The notes under the pieces were generated by a model, which saw only the letters and a list, made by a program, of their open reading frames with translations, searched no databases and was not told the DNA's origin. From Nephromyces sp. MM_2019 (taxonomy: Eukaryota; Apicomplexa; Aconoidasida; Nephromycida), in assembly GCA_015657535.1 (NCBI GenBank), contig JADHZB010001168.1, positions 1-24,183 on the forward strand: a stretch of DNA of 24,183 bases, given 5' to 3'. Both the position numbers and the translations under genes were made by a program. Numbering within the stretch: the first letter of the stretch is position 1; each line of letters begins with the position of its first letter. Positions 10,369 to 22,200 of the stretch are shown here, one piece after another.

Positions 10369-11385
10369 CAACAACCCGCAATTTCGCCGAGAAACCAGTG
10401 TGCGTGTGAATGTTTAATCAGGTGAATATTTTAACTCCAAATAAAGAGCATCAGAGTGCATTGCTATGGCTAAGTATACATTTGCTCTAGGTGTTATTAA
10501 AGCATGTTTTACATCCATCATTCACATCAAGAGGATACAGAGAATTTTATATGCATATGTATATGTGAAAACGCACATCAAACCAGAAAGCCACATACAC
10601 CGAACAATAAACCACGAACATCAAACCACAAACACACTCAAAATCATAGACACACAGCAAACTACACAAACACAGTAAATGATACGCATGTAGAAAACCA
10701 CACACACATATCAAACCCCAAATCCGCAGACTCTCCAAACCACAGAGATATAAAATACTACACACACTTCAAACTACACAACCACACCCTGCACATGCAT
10801 TCCTCCATAATCGCCACAACAAATTCAAAAGGAGTTCTCGAAAATCCCAGCCTCTCACAAAAGGTTTAGAGCAATCTTCGCCAAGACATCCAGCGAAGGC
10901 TCCTTCATACCCTTGCTTAACACAGCACATCATCAACATCACACTTCTGCCTTTTCATTTGTGTGTTTCCAGTCTAATCTTACGCTTCCCGTTGACTTTC
11001 TTAATACTCCATGTTTACACGCTTTTTTGCAGGTATTTTCCTATGGTTTTCTCGCTTTTTATTCTACTCATAGTATAAGGCAGTAGTTCACGCCCTGTTG
11101 TGGAGCACTACCAATCTCTATGCAGTTTTTGTGATTACACCTATATGTGCAAGTTCTGGCGTAAGCGAGTGTGTGCCAGCACCTCTCAAGATTTAGTGCT
11201 AATCTAAGCATGCATGACTCGGCATAAATTGCTTCAGCAATTCAGATCAATATGTACTATCCTTATCTCAAGGCACAACAAAGAACTGCCAACCACCAAA
11301 ATCATGTGAGACAGTCTTAGCGACGTGTGTGCAGGTATGGAACATCCACAAGCAAGTTCCAAGGATGAATAGTAACCGGAGAAAA
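10369..11385. other. CA-repeat end zone and plain sequence, no gene seen
   Basis: From 10560 to about 10800 the plus strand is CA-rich (acacaaccacaccc type). The last clear CA tract of the window ends near 10800. From 10860 to 11385 the sequence is of mixed composition, with stops in all frames and no convincing exon. Confidence 0.5.
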
Positions 11386-11474
11386 TAGGTACGAAACGGG
11401 TTGGAAGCAGGCAGGAAACAGGTGGGAAACAGGTAGGAAGTAGGTAGGAAACAGGTAGTAAACAGTCAGGAAAA
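11386..11474. repeat. Short tandem repeat, units like aggaaacaggt
   Basis: About eight imperfect units of 9 to 11 bp (variants ggaagcaggc, aggaaacaggt, gggaaacaggt, aggaagtaggt) lie head to tail. The minus-strand open frame across it encodes a Phe-Pro-Val-Ser-Tyr-Leu-Leu periodic peptide, which follows from the repeat and is not evidence of a gene. Confidence 0.85.
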
Positions 11475-11561
11475 GCAAAAAAACCCAAATAACATCCAAA
11501 AAACATCCAAAGCACCCAAAAAAGCACCCCAAAAAAACCAAAAAACATCCAAAAACACCCC
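11475..11561. repeat. A-rich repeat with aacatcca / agcacccca units
   Basis: It directly follows the previous array. Units of about 9 to 10 bp (aaacatccaa, aagcacccca, aaacacccct) alternate with A runs. On the minus strand this reads as TTTTGGATG-type repeats that give a Phe/Gly/Cys/Leu low-complexity frame, rejected as a protein. Confidence 0.8.
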
Positions 11562-11583
11562 TCAGCCTAGAAAAAGGCATAAT

Positions 11584-11826
11584 TTGACATCGCAAGCCAT
11601 AACAAGCAAAAAACTCACACTGAAGGAACCATCTCTCGCAGTTAAATCAGCTAACATGTTTGTGAAGAGGCCTTCACGGTACAAAAATGCATTTAAAAGA
11701 CATTTTTTCTATGTTTTTTCAGTGCAAAGCAAACAAATTGACCAATGCGCAGACGCGGAAAAAGGCAAACTGAGCGATGAGCAAAAAATGGAACACACAC
11801 AAGTACCTCTGAGGCAGGAGGGATAA
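11584..11826 (+). CDS. Possible small hypothetical ORF (80 codons)
   Basis: ATG at 11584 to TAA at 11824-11826. It is Lys/Ser rich in the first 45 codons (KKLTLKEPSLAVKSANMFVK) and hydrophilic near the end (DAEKGKLSDEQKMEHTQ). No family is recognised. A pyrimidine-rich TTTTTTCAG in the middle (near 11720) could be a splice acceptor, so it may be one or two exons of a longer gene, but I found no partners in phase. It directly follows the A-rich repeat. Chance cannot be excluded at this length. Confidence 0.25.
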   Translation: MTSQAITSKKLTLKEPSLAVKSANMFVKRPSRYKNAFKRHFFYVFSVQSKQIDQCADAEKGKLSDEQKMEHTQVPLRQEG

Positions 11827-12408
11827 TAAGACTGCTGGTATAGTAAATTGAGCAGTCTAATATGGAAGTATGAAATGGAACTACAACAGTGGCTTATATA
11901 TGGATTTAATGCAGCAGAGAAATAATGCTTATTACCAAACAAGAGGGCGTAAAAGCTGGGTGTAACGAGTGCTGAATTATTATCTATTTTTAGATGTTTT
12001 GTTGGTAGTATATGGTAGATATCGACTGTGTGCGGGCAGAATTTTGTGCTACGTGAATTGCGTTTTGCTTAACCTGCCAGTCCGTTTATTTCCGCGGTAT
12101 TGTGTGTGTGTGTTGTGTCGGTGTATGTGTGTGAGTTGCTGTGTGCGTAGGTTAGCATGTATGTGTGAGTTGGCGTGTAGACTGCCGTGTGTGCGTGTTG
12201 CTGTGTGTTGTGAGTGCTATATCAAAGGGATAGCGCGGCCATGTGACTGGCTGTGTGGATAAGCGACAGAATCTTTTATCTTGAGAAGCTCGTCTGTATG
12301 CCGCTCTTCGAGTAGCCCCAGCCTGTATAGTTATGTAAGTATCTAACGCCTGTTATATATTGCTTCAACTTGCTTTTGGATTGTGCTGCTAACTGCGCTC
12401 GCCGGTGA
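11827..12408. other. TG-rich and plain intergenic sequence
   Basis: Mixed sequence to 12090, then an interrupted TG-rich tract at 12100-12215 (gtgtgtgtgttgtgtcggtg and similar). The open frame across it is Cys/Val/Arg-rich and reflects the repeat. No gene is supported. Confidence 0.5.
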
Positions 12409-12556
12409 TTCGTGTGTTACTACTCTCTTGGAGTGTTCGTGTATCGCTATTCTCTTGGGGAGTTTTTGTGTTGCCACTCTCTCGGGTAGTTTGTGCGTTA
12501 CTAGTCTGCTTCTGCGTTTCTACTCTGTTGCTTAGTTTCTGTGCAACTATTCAGCA
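12409..12556. repeat. Degenerate tandem repeat of about 27 bp, five to six units
   Basis: The motif ttYgtgtRttRctactctcttgg recurs starting at about 12409, 12436, 12464, 12490, 12510 and 12536. The first four spacings are 26 to 28 bp, and later units are shorter and more diverged. The plus-strand open frame over it (12405-12701) gives Val-Leu-Leu-Ser-Trp repeats produced by the array and is not called as a gene. Confidence 0.75.
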
Positions 12557-13434
12557 GCGTAAGCCTTTCACATCGTATGTCTCCAAGTGTTTGCTTTGCG
12601 CTCGGCCTCTTGAAATACCTCATGCGTGCTTTTCTGGCTCGCGTACGCTGGATCCAACACTTTATGATTTTATTGTAGAAGCTGTGGTCCTTATTAAATA
12701 AGTCATGAAAGCGACTGACCCGCATGCACCATAAAAATATTGGTTTGGATAAAGTGACGGGTAATAAAGAGAGCCAGAGAGCCCGTGTGTGTAGACAGTA
12801 GAAGGAAGGAATATATATAATGTAGATTAAATAAGGAGGCCATATATTTGGGGTAGCAACGGATACATTTTTCCTTATTCTGTTTCCACAGGAGATCTGC
12901 CTTGACGTTTCTTGTGTGAACTAGTAGCAGGGAGTTTTTCGGTGCCTGTATTTTCATCTGAGTTGCGTATCTCTTTTTAAGTTATCATATGGGAGCAACA
13001 TTTCCCATAATACGCGCTATAAAACCACTCCTTTTAAGTGTACTCGAAAAGGGCCATAAAACGCAGCAGAAGAAACAGGCAAGCTTCGGCTGCTCATGAG
13101 GCGAATCGCATTTTTCACCAATAACCTTTCAAGATTTCTTAACTTGGATCAAATTTACAATTTTTTCCCCGTCATAGTCTGTCATTCATTTGTATAGTTT
13201 TTATCAGCGCAGTATAGTTGTAGCTCTTTGCGTAATTCTAGCGGAATTACATTACAAATCCTAGCTGCCTTGCTTCTCAATTTGCATAACCTATGATTTT
13301 ATCGACGAAATATTCCGGTATTATGCCAAAACAGACCGTTTATATATATTGTAACCTTGATTTTTTGCGTTACCTACTTTGTTTGGTAGTGGCACTCCTC
13401 TTCACGCAGCTTTGAAGACCTGTGCAATCCATGT

Positions 13435-13626
13435 ATGGTAAAAGACCTTTTTTACAGGGGTGAAGCACGGCCAGAATTATCACTGCAATTCTATGGGAAT
13501 ACAAAGCTATTCCACATATGCCAAAAGTATAAGGATATTTCAATTAGGTGCGGTTATTCAAACACCGCAGATATACCGGTGTTTATAAACGATGCTATAC
13601 ACAAAAAAGCTGCCGCGCATGCATAG
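13435..13626 (+). pseudogene. Possible decayed DDE-type transposase fragment
   Basis: A 63-codon open frame reads SLQFYGNTKLFHICQKYKDI then SIRCGYSNTADIPVFINDAI. The pattern I-R-G-S-x-x-D-x-x-VF-x-(N/S) resembles the block around the second catalytic Asp of PIF/Harbinger/IS5-type transposases (PGSxHDxxVFxxS), with the His replaced by Ala. The rest of a transposase is absent and no terminal inverted repeats were found. The match is by eye and weak, and chance is a real alternative. Confidence 0.2.
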
Positions 13627-14808
13627 CTATTCAAAACTGACTGATGATATCGAGATACTTTGGCAGTTTCTCTGGAAAAGTCTCCTTTGCCTAGCTATAT
13701 CAAGAGTTCAATCCGTTTCTTTTTACTACAATGCTGGTGTGGATTCCAATCGCTATACAAATACCTAGTAGGTAACCTCTACCTTATCCCAATATATTTG
13801 AGTATACTTTCCGCCAGATAGGGAACTTGCAGCGGCTAGTAGCATATGGCCTAGTACTTTTTTGATTCGGTTTCGTGGCTTGATATAGAGCTTCAACGTG
13901 TGATATCGCCATTTCCGTACGCAGTGAATAAGATTATAAGCTCAGGGACCTACAAGGAAGCTGGGACTCATTTTCTAAGCTAGTGATTGGATGAAACTTG
14001 GAATAAGCATCTAGATAGCATTATACTATCCGTGCTTAATAGCGGCTTCATAGTGTGGATTTGTATTAATAAAGCGAAAGAAATCATGCGAATCGCTTTA
14101 TTTGAGAAAAGGTTCCTTTCTTTTCAGCTGCCTCTCAATTGATCAACTTTTTATAGGTTACTTTAAAAGAACTAGGCATGAGATTCGTTGCTGCGGCACA
14201 TATTAGCGGCGCGCTCAGTGTCATCCATGCCAGTACATGCACCTTGAAGGTCAGTAATCCTGCACTCGCATATCATCGGAATCTGTCCATGTGCCAAAAT
14301 TATAGGTATTTGAAGTATGGGAGCTCGATGGGACTATAAGTATAGATATATACGAGTAGTGGCATGCGTTTTAGATAATATTATAGAATTCATCAATGCG
14401 GCATTATCTACCTTCGCAGGATGACGCGTGCACTTCACGTCTGTGAACTTTCTTTATGCGCGTAATGTAATAGCTACTTTCTAGGTGTCTAGATAATGCC
14501 CTTCCTGCATTTGTTGTTCCTAAAATTCGGTTCTGAAAATATCTTACTGCCCCTGCCTGGTAATTGACATTTATAATGAGGTCATGGCATATACCATGCT
14601 AGAGTTCACAAAGTAAACTTGGAATATATATCCTCTATTTAGTTATTTCGGCTCAGAAAAAAAAGTGACTACTTGGCTGAAGCTATAAGCTGAATCATGT
14701 TTAGATGCATGGGCTCGCAGGTATGGTACAATAAAAGCAGTATATTTCACAGCTATCTCTTTAGAGCATTTCAAAAGCAAAATCATACGAGGAAGCTAGG
14801 GATATATC

Positions 14809-15027
14809 TTGCCTAAAGTGCAGCCAGACTGGAAAGCACCGGGAAGGCTTGTCTTTTTATATGCGTATTTCCATGGTGATAAAAAGAGCCAATTAAGGGT
14901 GCAAGTAATTATTGATATCCAGAAGTATTTTGCAGCTATTTTGTGGGAAACTCCATGGCGGTATGATGACTGCCAGCATAAGAAGAAGTGTATGCACACC
15001 CAAAAGTTCAAATCAAGCATCATGTAG
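14809..15027 (+). pseudogene. Possible decayed DDE-type transposase fragment
   Basis: A 72-codon frame contains YAYFHGDKKSQLRVQVIID, then about ten residues, then ILWETPWRYDD. The spacing YY-x-KK-x-x-LxVQVxxD-x(12)-P-x(3)-D is that of the central part of PIF/Harbinger/IS5-type transposases, where VQVVxD is followed by PGSxHD. The Gly-Ser and His are not conserved, so it would be inactive. It has the same orientation as the fragment at 13435. No element ends are seen. Confidence 0.25.
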
Positions 15028-16285
15028 ATTTTCAGTATTCTCTATAGCCTATAAGCAATTCGCTACCACTTCTTCGACAGCGGTAGATACTTGTGCTAGC
15101 ACATTCTGTAGCATCCATGTCGGCTTTTATCAATTTAAGGAGTTAAAGAGACGTAATTCCTGTAGGCCACTGCTGCAACTTAACGCCTTTTCTGAAGCTT
15201 CCGTTATTAATCGGTTTATAGTCTAGTATAAGAAAAATGAAACTGTAAATGGCTATGCCACACTGATAAATCATAATTATCCATAATGATATTCTACGAA
15301 TGCTAATTATATCCCTGACTTTAAAGATAGAAACTCCTAAATGATGTCGACGTTAGCGAACTGCATTTAATCACTGCACTCTTGAAAAATCCCCGCAGTC
15401 TACAGTAGCAACAAACAATTTAATTTTGTCAAAATAAGTGAAAGGAAACTTTTCCATCGCCTAATTGCTCATTATATCTATATAGCATAGAGATATTGCT
15501 TATTTACTCTCAAATATAATTCATTGTGGAGTATGTACTCTTAGTGGTAGTGGAACCAGTGCGTCATAGAGTATTATGTGCTCCCCCATTAGAAATACAT
15601 CGCGTAGCCCTCAAGTAATTAAGCCGAGCTTTTTTCCTTGCTGACCCCAGAATAACAAGAAAAGTACTACGCTTAATAATTAAAAAAAATTTTATGCCAT
15701 CCGTGAAGACATTTGGGCTAGTAGCAGATAAGCCGAATCCAAAAGACTGCTTTCTAAAATAGAAATCCCGTTGTGATGCAGAAATTACCTTACCATCCTA
15801 ATTGGTAAGCCATTAAAAACTTTTCATTAATGTACATTCAACTCAAAAATATCTTATTCTTACAGGTCAGACTGCCATACTATGTACAGATTGAGCATCA
15901 GCAAATTCATAATGCGCTAATCGGAATGGCATAATCTTCATAAAAAAGGTGGCACACCTCATCTAGTATAAATATCCAGACGGGGATAATGTTGACCCAT
16001 GAGTGTACAGTGACAAGATCCACAGATAGAGGGCCACTGCCCTCTAGGCGTGTTCATATTATCTGCCTTTGTCGTACTTGAAAGCATGAGCTGATTTACG
16101 GTTTACACTATGTACCGAACCTTTCCTCATGTTAAGCCAATATACAGATATTAGTGGCAAAATGGTTTTCGTATTGCTCTAAGGTGATGTGCAACTCCGA
16201 CATGCATAGGAATACTGCATTAGTTACTTATTTTACCGAACATACACACCTAGACAGACTGCCATAGTGCATCCCTCTTTGAAGA

Positions 16286-19200
16286 ATGAACAAGTCACAC
16301 TTCCGACGGAGCCCCAAAGCTCGTAGCTCCATCTCAGGGGAGAGCAGTGAAGACAGCGAAGGACTACCCGAAATTGCCGAACAACGTAAACATTCAGAAA
16401 CTTTTCTAGGGAATATACTCCTTTTTTATAGAAACAAGCGAATATGCATGTTTAAGCAGTTTCCATAGGTATACCTTTTTCCATCGTAGCAGCACAATAT
16501 CTTCGATATCGGTCAATGCTGTGCCCATGCAACCAAAAAGCAAATCTGTGTAATACTAGTGGTTTTTTGAGCTCTACTACTCGCCACTATCCAGTTAGCT
16601 CCTGTTGGAAAGTGTATGACTTAAGCTTATGCGGAGATAGACAGCCTTCAATATAGACATGCCTGCAGTACTAGACCAACAAGAAGAAAAGGCTCGTCAC
16701 TACTTCACCCTGTATAAAAATGAGAGAATTAAAAGGGAGAATTCAGAAAAGGCTAACTACTGGCTTCAATTAGGTGATTATTCATGGAAGCTGACTCATG
16801 TTTTGTATGTGTATACGTTCCATGTGCCTCTATGCACGAAGCGCACCGTGTGAGAATTAGGTGGCAAAATTCGTCAGCAATTTTTATCATGAAGTTTGCC
16901 CATATCCTTATATATTATATTTTCAGTAACAATCCATCAGGTAGACCAAAAAGGAATAATTTTTTTATATTCTGATCCTTGGCTTGTAGAGCAGAACGTC
17001 ATATTAGTGCACGTAATTTTTGTAAGGAAAAGCGCAATCGCTGAAACTAGTACTACCATAAAAGTGAATTAACCAAAGGCTACCATTTATATTTTGTTAC
17101 GCTGATGAAAACTTGAATACTTATACTTGTGAACGCATGATCAGAGGAAACGAAAATGAAGATAAATCAGTAGTACCTCATTGAAAATATAAAAGGTGAA
17201 TTGACTTGCAGGAATTTTTTTAAGGCTTAAAATAAACATGCAGACAATCCTTAATCTCTACAGAGGTATCAAAAGATAGGGAGAAGCACTCATCTCAAGA
17301 CCGATATATTGATACATTGGAAAGAAAGCTAGCAAACATAAAGTCGGGGCCTAATAGCCTACAAGATACCATCAGCCGAATTGATCTTGTGTACGCGCAG
17401 CTCGATACCTTGGTTCAGTCTTTAGCAGGTAAAACAAATATCTTTCCGTAGCACATTGGATAGAACAGCATGTTGGTAATGCTACCCAATGATATATTAC
17501 CTACGTAGCCAAGGTGCATGGCATATATCTACTAATTTCCAACGCCAATTTCATAATAGTTAAGCTTCGGCATTTTCGAGGTTCCTTTGCCAGCGAAAGC
17601 TCGCTTGGGTATTTTTCAAACTGGAGTCATTTTTAGGGCTTCGTGCACAGTGTGCATAGGTGTCTGCGTTGTTGTAAAGGGCTGTTTTGTTAGGAATGAG
17701 ATATCTTTATCATGCTTTTCACTCATATTTGATACAGGGGTTTGCACACGACTCATCTTCCAGGAGTGTGATAAGGCTGCGCAATGTCAAGCTGTCCTTG
17801 ATTACTTATACCCATGCCGGGGGCTAGACACAAGGCTATATGGTAACGAAACTGTTAAATTTTGCGTTGCTGTAGATCAACTTTTTAACCCTATTTGTGA
17901 GTTCTCAATAATTTTCTAACACAGGAAAGGTAAAAATATTTCTACCGAATATTTGCGTGCTCAGGTTAAGTAATGTGCGTCAGACATGCAAATGCAGGAA
18001 GCCGGGCAGTGCACGTTCTGTGTGACACAAACTGCAGTTAGATTTATCGTCAGCGTTCAGTTGAAATGCAAGTATAGTATCTTTTAAATGTTTTTAAATT
18101 GTTTGACGCTAGATCTCATAGCCTTCTTTGAGTAGTGCATGTTTTTGAATTATTTGATGATATAAATAAGTTGTCCTTTCTAGGTTCATTTGTAAATAAA
18201 AAAATGCTTTAGGTTAGTGCATGAAACTAATTACGAACGCTCATGCAGATTCTTGGTATTTCTGCTTGAAAAACTATAATGCTGCATTTTCAATTTTCAG
18301 TGTTGTACGGTTCCGTATTTTACTATCGTATAAGCAAACTGGCAGAAGTTCCAGAAGCCCCTCCTCCTCCTCCTGAACCAAGTGGAATACCGTCAGGTAG
18401 ATGGAGCTCTATGGGCATAATGCATATACACAAAAAATTTTATTCGCAGCCTGATAGAAAAAAAGCAAAAAAATTTTACACTTTTAGGCACTAGTACTAC
18501 GTGGTTATCTAATTCGCAAACAATGGTGAAAAAGTCCTTTGGAGGCGGTGCTTATGTGCATGCCTTGTGTTTTAGGCATATCTGTAGAGAGAAATGATAA
18601 AAGTAGCAGCCATACTCTTCTTTTCTTGGCGCATGCACACTGGTTATCAGGTAGTACCTTAAGGTGCTGCTTTTGCCTACGCCTTCCAGTGCGAGCTTAC
18701 AGAGCCTTCTGCTGCATGTTCCCATACTCCACTCAGAAGTATGGCTATATGCTCTGCCAAGTTTTGCATTAAAAAAGTAATCACACGCTCATTCATTTGG
18801 CAGCCTAAGACTTTCAAAACTTGGGCAAGTGGTAAGGACCATCACGAGTGAATGTTTGTATACTTTCTCATGGGCTATATAATGCTAAGTGGCCTTGTTG
18901 AAAAATATTAACCGATAAGAGAGCGTTTAATTCCATTTTTATGGAATGTGATCAATAGCGATTTCATTCAAAGAAGTAAAAACCTTCAGATTCAAAATAT
19001 TCATGGCCCATTAATTTAACAGATGCATCGACATAGTGGCTTTACGAACGAGGCACTTGGGACGTTAAACCCGCCACGTCCTAAAAGAGATATATTAGGG
19101 TAATTCAGCACTTGTAACATACAAGATGCTCATAGCATTGCCTTCACATGCTCTCAAAAAAAAGTGATAATTGCTAATTACTTTTCTATACGAAACTGTG

Positions 19201-22200
19201 ATGACAGGGGAGCTGAATAGCCCATGGTTGCACCCGGGGCCTGTGTCACGAGAAAAGCCGTTGGTAATGGATGCAGGGCCTGTAACGGAATTTGATCGTG
19301 CTTTGATGGAAACAAAAAAAAAAGTTGACGAGCAAACAAAGCAGAAAGCCAAGCTACCCTCCACATCAATATATGGTGCCAAACTCATGAATTCTGGCAC
19401 CGTGAATGCCGGCCCTACAATTAAAAGTAAACAAAATCTCGAAGGTAGGAACTGAAATTGTGCTAAATAAGGCAAGCCTCAAGGCACTTTTTTTCCATGA
19501 AAAATTTGCACCGTACGATATAGCCGGATATATATTATCATTTGGTCACATTCACAAAGATAGTGCCTCCCCTTTTTATTTGGGAATAAGGTGATGTTTT
19601 TCTGTAATTTTAAGAGAAAAAATGGGTAAAAATTACTGCCTATTTTATAATGCTAAGGCCTTAGTGCTAATGCTGCACGCTCCACGTTGGAAAAAATATT
19701 TTTGTAGATATGTAGCGCTGCAGCAAGTTCATTTTTATCAGGAAGAAGATTTTTCTGCCTTCTGCTGCCGACATTACTGTAATGGCCATATGCAACTGCA
19801 ATTACCACAAGAATACTTTCGTTATATCAGCTCTAGATGCTAGTCATTCACTTCATCCAATTATAGATTGTTACTGGAGCGTTCCGACATTCAGTAGAGA
19901 GAGTTGAAATCCTTGCTTCATGCTGATTTTTTCTGTTTCCAAGATTAAGTTTTTAGAAAATAGCAGCAAACTTTGAAAGTGATATAACCTAACTTCAATC
20001 CTCGTACTGCAGCGACCATATCAACAGAGCCATGTCCTAGAAGAATAACACCATCAAATCCTAGTGTAAACATGAAAGGGATATATGTGCATATCGCCGA
20101 AATAAAAGCTTTCCAGAGGCCTAAAGTATCTAACACAAAGAAATTGGGTTGCCTAGTAAGGTGTGGCTTAAAAAAATTTTTCCTACCCGAAGTTGCTCAG
20201 TTTGATTAGTTTATTAGCCGTAGTGGCATGAGTTCACAAAAAAAAAGTAAGGACTCTTGAATTAGTCGCGGAGTGACACGCTTGCTGCATCGCCAAGGGA
20301 GTCTATTTTACTGGGATTATATGTGGTGCGCTGGCTTTAAAATCACTTGTGTTAAGCAGTAAAATGCTACATATTTTGACTTCGCGACCGTTTCTATATC
20401 TTTAAAGATATTTTGTGAGGATCTTCGAGTGAAAGAAAGGATAAGCCATTCGTTGCAGGTATCATATCGGAATAACAGTTTTCTCTTTCTCTAAATCAGC
20501 TTGAATGTTTTTGTAAGCGCTGAGACCAATACTAGTAATAGCACACATACAATGTGACCCTGCTATTTAAAGCCTTCCTGGTATGTAGGCAGCTTCATGT
20601 TAAAGTCGGACTCCTTCCTTCAAGTGCTTTATTCCCTTAAATATATACCTTTGTGTACAAGGTATCCAATTCGGTGCAGTTACGTACTCATTTCCGTATG
20701 TACATAAGCGAATGTAGAATCACTTCTACAGGCACTACTAAAATTTTTTTTTCTATGTATGCCGAATGCTTTATCATAACAAATCGACGTTTGCTCAATC
20801 ACGCACACTTGGCAATTTAGCTCTTTAACTACCACAGCATAATGCACAGCTTGATTTCATTCAATGTTTTCAGATTTGATGGTGAGACCACTGAAAGCCG
20901 ACTAGCTGACCAGCAAAGGCTAAGCCCAGTCGTTGAGGTAGGCTGCGCATGCAATATTATCACTTCGATTAACGCGATAAGTTTAGATAAACGTACTTCA
21001 AACCGCTTATTCAATGCTAAATAGCGGTACTCATCAAATTTAACTCACTATAACGAATTAGCGAGCGCAACGCATTTTTCCCTAGCTAAAAAATGACCAT
21101 TGGGCTTTTCAACGATATTAATGCGTTATCACAGAAGGTTAGCTACAAACAATTAAAATACCAAGTGTCTAATCGGCTATACAGTGAAAGAAAGTCACTT
21201 TGTTCTGAAATCTGGTAGCCCCATAATTGTTCTCAGAGAGTTATGCAAGCTGGAAAGGAGTCGGCTAAAATTGATAAATTATTTCAGATAGAGGAGCTGC
21301 CTTCCCAAAAGGCAGGAAAAACTGCGAAATTGGTCATAGATGTCATAGATGACGAAAGCAGCAAGGTGGTAACGTATAGGCGCAGATTATCAAGAGAATA
21401 ATGTTCGAATGGTGTAAAATAGTGCAATAGCTTGAAATTATGACAAAGGCTATCAAACTTTTTAGTTGGCTAAATCGCAATTATGGTTAATAAGGTCATT
21501 GGGGAGGCAGATCAGAATGCCTCCAGATATTCATGCACGTTTAAATACGAAGCAGAATAGTGTTTGCTATCGCTGAAATTTTGGTACGATCGGCTGAATA
21601 ATATATTGGTTTGTACAGGGTTCGATTCTGGGATCCGCAACCGTGTCCTTGGAAGATCCGCTGACTTTACAGCACAACTCAGAATGGTAAGATACTAAGA
21701 GCAATGGAAGCAGGAGCAAAGACTGAAGGTTTTTTTTAAATTTCTTGAATAAATGTTTGCAAATAGAAAATTCTCAGAAAGTGCTACAGCGTTACTTTCA
21801 CAACCTTAGTCACCTCATTTTCGGCTCTTGACTTTAATCTATACAGCAAAACTAATAATGAATGCCTTCGTTTGCGCCTGCCATTACCATAGCATGCATT
21901 TTTAAGTATTCAAAAGCATGTTTGTTGCGTTTTTCTTAAAAAGATTACCTTGTCTATCTTCATTTAAACCTTCTGTATAGGGATATCAAAGACACAAAAG
22001 GCGATTTACTCGGTACGTTACATTCAGCTTTTATATTTGATCAAAAATTTGCAGTGGGAATTCTAGCTCCATTATAGTAGCGTAGAAAATACGAGCTAAT
22101 ATCTGGTGAGCCTCACGCTATACCTTTTGTTGCTGCCTTCAGGGAAAATATTCCTCTCAATGTCTCCAATTCCACTGTAAGTCCCAGTTAAAAGCAAGAT

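Larger units (their letters stand above)
12702..16285. other. AT-richer gene-poor interval
   Basis: There is no assembled gene here. The sequence has many stops in all frames, no long microsatellites, and only short open frames. Two of these (13435-13626 and 14809-15027) faintly resemble parts of DDE transposases and are listed separately. The last few hundred bases before 16286 should contain the promoter and leader of the right-hand gene, but no defined element stands out. Confidence 0.5.

Noticed and set aside
11234..11595. Minus-strand hydrophobic frames (Phe/Leu/Pro/Cys)
   Set aside because: They are produced by the two short tandem arrays at 11386-11561.
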